From the NCBI GenBank assembly GCA_031259205.1, contig JAIRLS010000061.1, positions 1 to 8,628 on the forward strand: a stretch of 8,628 bases of DNA, written 5' to 3'. Shown in pieces: positions 6,414 through 8,628 of the stretch. A model generated the notes under the pieces. It worked only from the letters and a program-made list of their open reading frames with translations. It had not been told where the DNA came from and did no database searches. A program made the position numbers and the translations under genes. Positions within the stretch are counted from its first letter, which is position 1. Each line of letters begins with the position of its first letter. This DNA comes from Bacteroidales bacterium. Lineage in GTDB: Bacteria; Bacteroidota; Bacteroidia; Bacteroidales; UBA4181.

Positions 6414-7361
6414 ATGAATCCAATTCTTCCAAATGATTCGCCCATAAAGATATTTACAGGTTCCGCCTCGCAGGAACTGGCGGAGAAAATAGCCGACAGC
6501 CGCGGCGAAGGACTCGGGAAATGCTCTGTCCTGCGGTTCAGCGACGGCGAGTTCCAGCCTGCCTACGACGAATCGGTAAGAGGCGCAACGGTATTCATCA
6601 TACAATCCACTTTCCCGCCGGCAGAACATCTGTTCGAACTGCTCCTGATGGTGGACGCCGCCAAAAGAGCCTCCGCAGGCAGAGTGGTGGCAGTAATTCC
6701 CTATTTCGGCTATGCGCGGCAGGACAGGAAAGACCGCCCGCGCTGCGCCCTGGGCGCCAAACTGGTGGCCAATCTGTTGTGCGCCGCCGGCATAGACCGC
6801 GTCATCACGATGGATCTCCACGCCGACCCCATTCAGGGCTTTTTCGACGTCCCTGTGGATCACCTCCACGCTTCGCCCATCTTTGTCCCCTTCCTGCAAA
6901 AGATGAAGCTGCAAAACATGGTGATCGCCGCTCCCGACGTAGGAGGCACCAAACGCGCCGGCGCATATTCCCGTTTCCTGAACGTAGAAATGGCCATCTG
7001 CTATAAACTGCGCAAAAAAGCCAACGAAATAAGCGAAATGAAAGTCATCGGCGATGTGACGGGCAAAGACGTGGTGATCGTGGACGACATGGTGGATACG
7101 GCAGGCACCGTCACCAAAGCCGCCGACCTGATGATCGAAATGGGCGCCCACTCCGTGCGCGTAGTTTCCACCCACCCCGTACTGTCAGGCCCCGCCTACG
7201 ACAGAATCAAAAAATCATCCATCACCGAAATGATCGTCACCGACACCATTCCGCTTATCGTCCCTCATCCCAAAATCAGGGTGCTTTCCGTAGCCGACAT
7301 ATTCGCCGACGTCATCAACAAAGTGTATCTGCACCAGTCCATCAGCGACACTTTCATCTAA
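6414..7361 (+). CDS. prs: Ribose-phosphate pyrophosphokinase (PRPP synthetase)
   Basis: A 315-residue class I PRPP synthetase, the standard length. It transfers pyrophosphate from ATP to ribose 5-phosphate in the cytoplasm, giving PRPP for purine, pyrimidine, NAD, histidine and tryptophan synthesis. Motifs in order: FTGSASQELA at 14-23; FSDGE at 42-46; the ATP-binding YARQDRKDRPR at 100-110; the metal and ATP site MDLHADPIQGFF at 133-144 (Asp134, His136); the catalytic-loop segment DVGGTKRA at 175-182, with Lys180 and Arg181; and the ribose-phosphate loop VIVDDMVDTAGT at 221-232. All key residues are present. Residues 111-116 read CALGAK where many relatives have V-P-I-x-A/S-K, a mild variation. 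The ATG at 6414 suits both the promoter and the family N-terminus. A DUF4296 gene follows after 13 bp and is probably co-transcribed. Confidence 0.96.
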   Translation: MNPILPNDSPIKIFTGSASQELAEKIADSRGEGLGKCSVLRFSDGEFQPAYDESVRGATVFIIQSTFPPAEHLFELLLMVDAAKRASAGRVVAVIPYFGYARQDRKDRPRCALGAKLVANLLCAAGIDRVITMDLHADPIQGFFDVPVDHLHASPIFVPFLQKMKLQNMVIAAPDVGGTKRAGAYSRFLNVEMAICYKLRKKANEISEMKVIGDVTGKDVVIVDDMVDTAGTVTKAADLMIEMGAHSVRVVSTHPVLSGPAYDRIKKSSITEMIVTDTIPLIVPHPKIRVLSVADIFADVINKVYLHQSISDTFI

Positions 7362-7374
7362 ATTCCGCAAAACT

Positions 7375-8115
7375 TTGAACGTTAAAACAAAAACCGGAAA
7401 CAGCCTGTTGCTTTGCCTGATCCTCCTTTCATGCAACAGCCGGATTCCCGAAGAAGACTTTACGGACATCCTTACCGATATCTACCTCTCCAAAGCCTAT
7501 TTCTCTTCGGAAGGAATCATTGACGCCTGCCGGAATGATACCGTCCCCTACAACCGATATATCGTAGAACAGTACGGCTACAAATGGGCGCAGTTTGACA
7601 GCACCCTGTCGTGGTACTGCGCCCATCCCAAACGCTTTCAAGACCTGCACGACGAAATTATCGCCCGTTTCAGCGAAATGGAAAAACAAACCTCCGAAGA
7701 ACTTGATCCGCCGGAAGAACTGTGGAACAGCGCCCTGTCGCACGATATTACCGGCGGGATACAGGATTCGGTACCCGTTAACGTCCTGCTGAAAGGCTCA
7801 GGCAAATACCGCATCAAGGCAAAAATACAACTCTATCCGGAAGACGCATCCGCGAATCCGCGCATCGCCCTGTACTGGTGGCGTACAGACACTATCGCAA
7901 CAGGACGGTCTGACACCTGCCTAATATGGCCGCTTACAAAAAACGGATTGCCCATCGAATACAGCATTGAAAAACAATTGCTGCCGGGAAACGAATTTAC
8001 CCACCTCAAGGGATGCTGGCTGAAAAGCTCCGACCAGCCGATAGACACGGCATGGCGCAAACGCGCCCGCATCGAAAACATCTCCATATACTACATCCCC
8101 CAAAAATTCGATTAA
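7375..8115 (+). CDS. DUF4296-domain lipoprotein, TTG start
   Basis: A 246-residue protein starting at TTG, the only suitable start: no in-frame ATG or GTG lies between the prs stop and the signal peptide. Residues 1-19 (MNVKTKTGNS then LLLCLILLS) form a lipoprotein signal with a good lipobox LLSC and acceptor Cys20, so an envelope lipoprotein is expected. Residues about 23-110 match the Bacteroidota-specific DUF4296 pattern: RIPEEDFTDILTDIYLSKAYF, then YNRYIVEQYGYKWAQFDSTLSWYCAHPKRFQDLHDEI. The C-terminal half (about 125-246) looks beta-rich (KYRIKAKIQLYP, RIALYWWRTDT) and I do not recognise it. The function is unknown. It follows prs by 13 bp and ends just before a strong hairpin, so it probably ends the prs transcript. 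Confidence 0.82.
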   Translation: MNVKTKTGNSLLLCLILLSCNSRIPEEDFTDILTDIYLSKAYFSSEGIIDACRNDTVPYNRYIVEQYGYKWAQFDSTLSWYCAHPKRFQDLHDEIIARFSEMEKQTSEELDPPEELWNSALSHDITGGIQDSVPVNVLLKGSGKYRIKAKIQLYPEDASANPRIALYWWRTDTIATGRSDTCLIWPLTKNGLPIEYSIEKQLLPGNEFTHLKGCWLKSSDQPIDTAWRKRARIENISIYYIPQKFD

Positions 8116-8116
8116 A

Positions 8117-8150
8117 ACAGACCGACAAATTTTTGTATTTGTTGGTCTGT
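8117..8150 (+). terminator. Strong hairpin after the DUF4296 gene, probable transcript end
   Basis: Arms acagaccgacaaat (8117-8130) and atttgttggtctgt (8137-8150) pair over 14 positions with one G-T wobble around a 6-base loop (ttttgt). It starts 2 bp after the stop codon. No T-run follows on the + strand, while the minus strand has four T just beyond it, so it is either an unconventional terminator or an mRNA 3'-end stabiliser. Confidence 0.55.
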
Positions 8151-8202
8151 GTGTCGCTGATTTTCTGCATATAATTGTAGTCTTCGCCTGTCCGGAAGCT
8201 TC

Positions 8203-8628
8203 GGACACAGATACGAAAGCTTCGGACACAGATACGAAAGCGTCGGACATGGATACGGAAGCGTCGGATGCAGATATAAAATTCTGGACACAGATACGGT
8301 AGCGTCGGACATGGATACGGAAGTTTCGGACACAGATACGGAAGTTTTGGACATGGATACGAAAGCGTCGGACACAGATATAAAATTCCGGACACAGATA
8401 CGGAAGCGTCGGACACAGATACGGAATCTTCGGACATGGATACAAAAGCGTCGGACATGGATACGGAATCTTCGGACACAGATACGGAAGCGTCGGACAC
8501 AGATACGGAAGCGTCGGACACAGATACGGAAGCGTCGGACACAGATACGGAAGCGTCGGACATGGATACGGACGCGTCGGGCATGGTTACGGAAGCGGCG
8601 GACCTGGGTACGGTATCGTCGGACGTGG
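8203..8628. repeat. 21-bp tandem repeat array, continuing past the window edge
   Basis: Twenty full units and a partial one follow each other without spacers. The unit is ggacacagatac followed by ggaagcgtc, with variants. Units 10 and 14-17 (starts 8390, 8474, 8495, 8516, 8537) are identical. The main variant has catgg in place of cacag (units 3, 6, 8, 12, 13, 18, 19). Units 4 (8266) and 9 (8370) are 20 bp and share a different 3' half, agatataaaattc. All six reading frames lack stops across the repeats because the unit contains none, so openness is no proof of coding. The two 20-bp units break the frame in the left part. From 8390 rightward the + frame reads DTDTEAS repeats with an internal ATG at 8436 and is open to the edge, so a repeat protein extending beyond the window cannot be excluded. 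The stretch 8151-8202 before it shows nothing recognisable. Confidence 0.92.

Noticed and set aside
7921..8584. Long minus-strand frames (174, 192 and 87 residues) reading VSVSDAS or YPCP-type repeats
   Set aside because: The 21-bp unit contains no stop in any frame, so all frames stay open. The frames are shifted by the two 20-bp units, and the two longest run antisense into the DUF4296 gene.
8203..8628. CRISPR array
   Set aside because: Units are contiguous with no unique spacers, and no cas genes are present. The same applies to the 43-bp array.

Overview
The window looks like chromosomal DNA from a member of the Bacteroidota, most likely order Bacteroidales. The signs are a PorT-type outer-membrane beta-barrel protein, a DUF4296 lipoprotein, Na+-NQR genes of the Bacteroidales kind, promoters of the TTTG-N19/20-TAnnTTTG type in place of sigma70 boxes, and starts without clear Shine-Dalgarno sequences. 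I saw no tRNA, rRNA, transposase, phage gene or CRISPR array.

Layout from left to right. (1) The 3' part of an outer-membrane beta-barrel gene (+ strand, to 580), followed by a short terminator hairpin and a dispersed-type inverted repeat in the convergent gap 581-769. (2) A two-gene minus-strand operon: a NIPSNAP-domain lipoprotein (2537-1764), then a ROK-family sugar kinase (1744-770). (3) A divergent control region, 2538-2796, with a promoter-like motif on each side. (4) nqrC, nqrD, nqrE and nqrF on the + strand (2797-6331). They encode four of the six subunits of the Na+-translocating NADH:quinone oxidoreductase, with cofactor ligands recognisable in all four. nqrA and nqrB, which usually precede nqrC, are absent here. 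nqrE and nqrF are separated by 305 bp that hold four 43-bp tandem repeats able to form hairpins. (5) prs (PRPP synthetase) with its own strong promoter, followed 13 bp later by a TTG-initiated DUF4296 lipoprotein gene and a strong hairpin. (6) From 8203 to the right edge, a 21-bp tandem array (20 full units, two of them only 20 bp) that runs out of the window.

The protein-coding genes are ordinary housekeeping and envelope genes. NqrC-F carry electrons from NADH through FAD, 2Fe-2S centres and covalent FMN toward quinone while exporting Na+, and Prs supplies PRPP for nucleotide, histidine and tryptophan synthesis. The less ordinary content is non-coding: the two tandem arrays, the dispersed inverted repeat, and the nqr operon that starts at nqrC. 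I found no convincing new multi-gene system. The 43-bp array inside the nqr operon and the 21-bp array at the right edge are the best candidates for follow-up.
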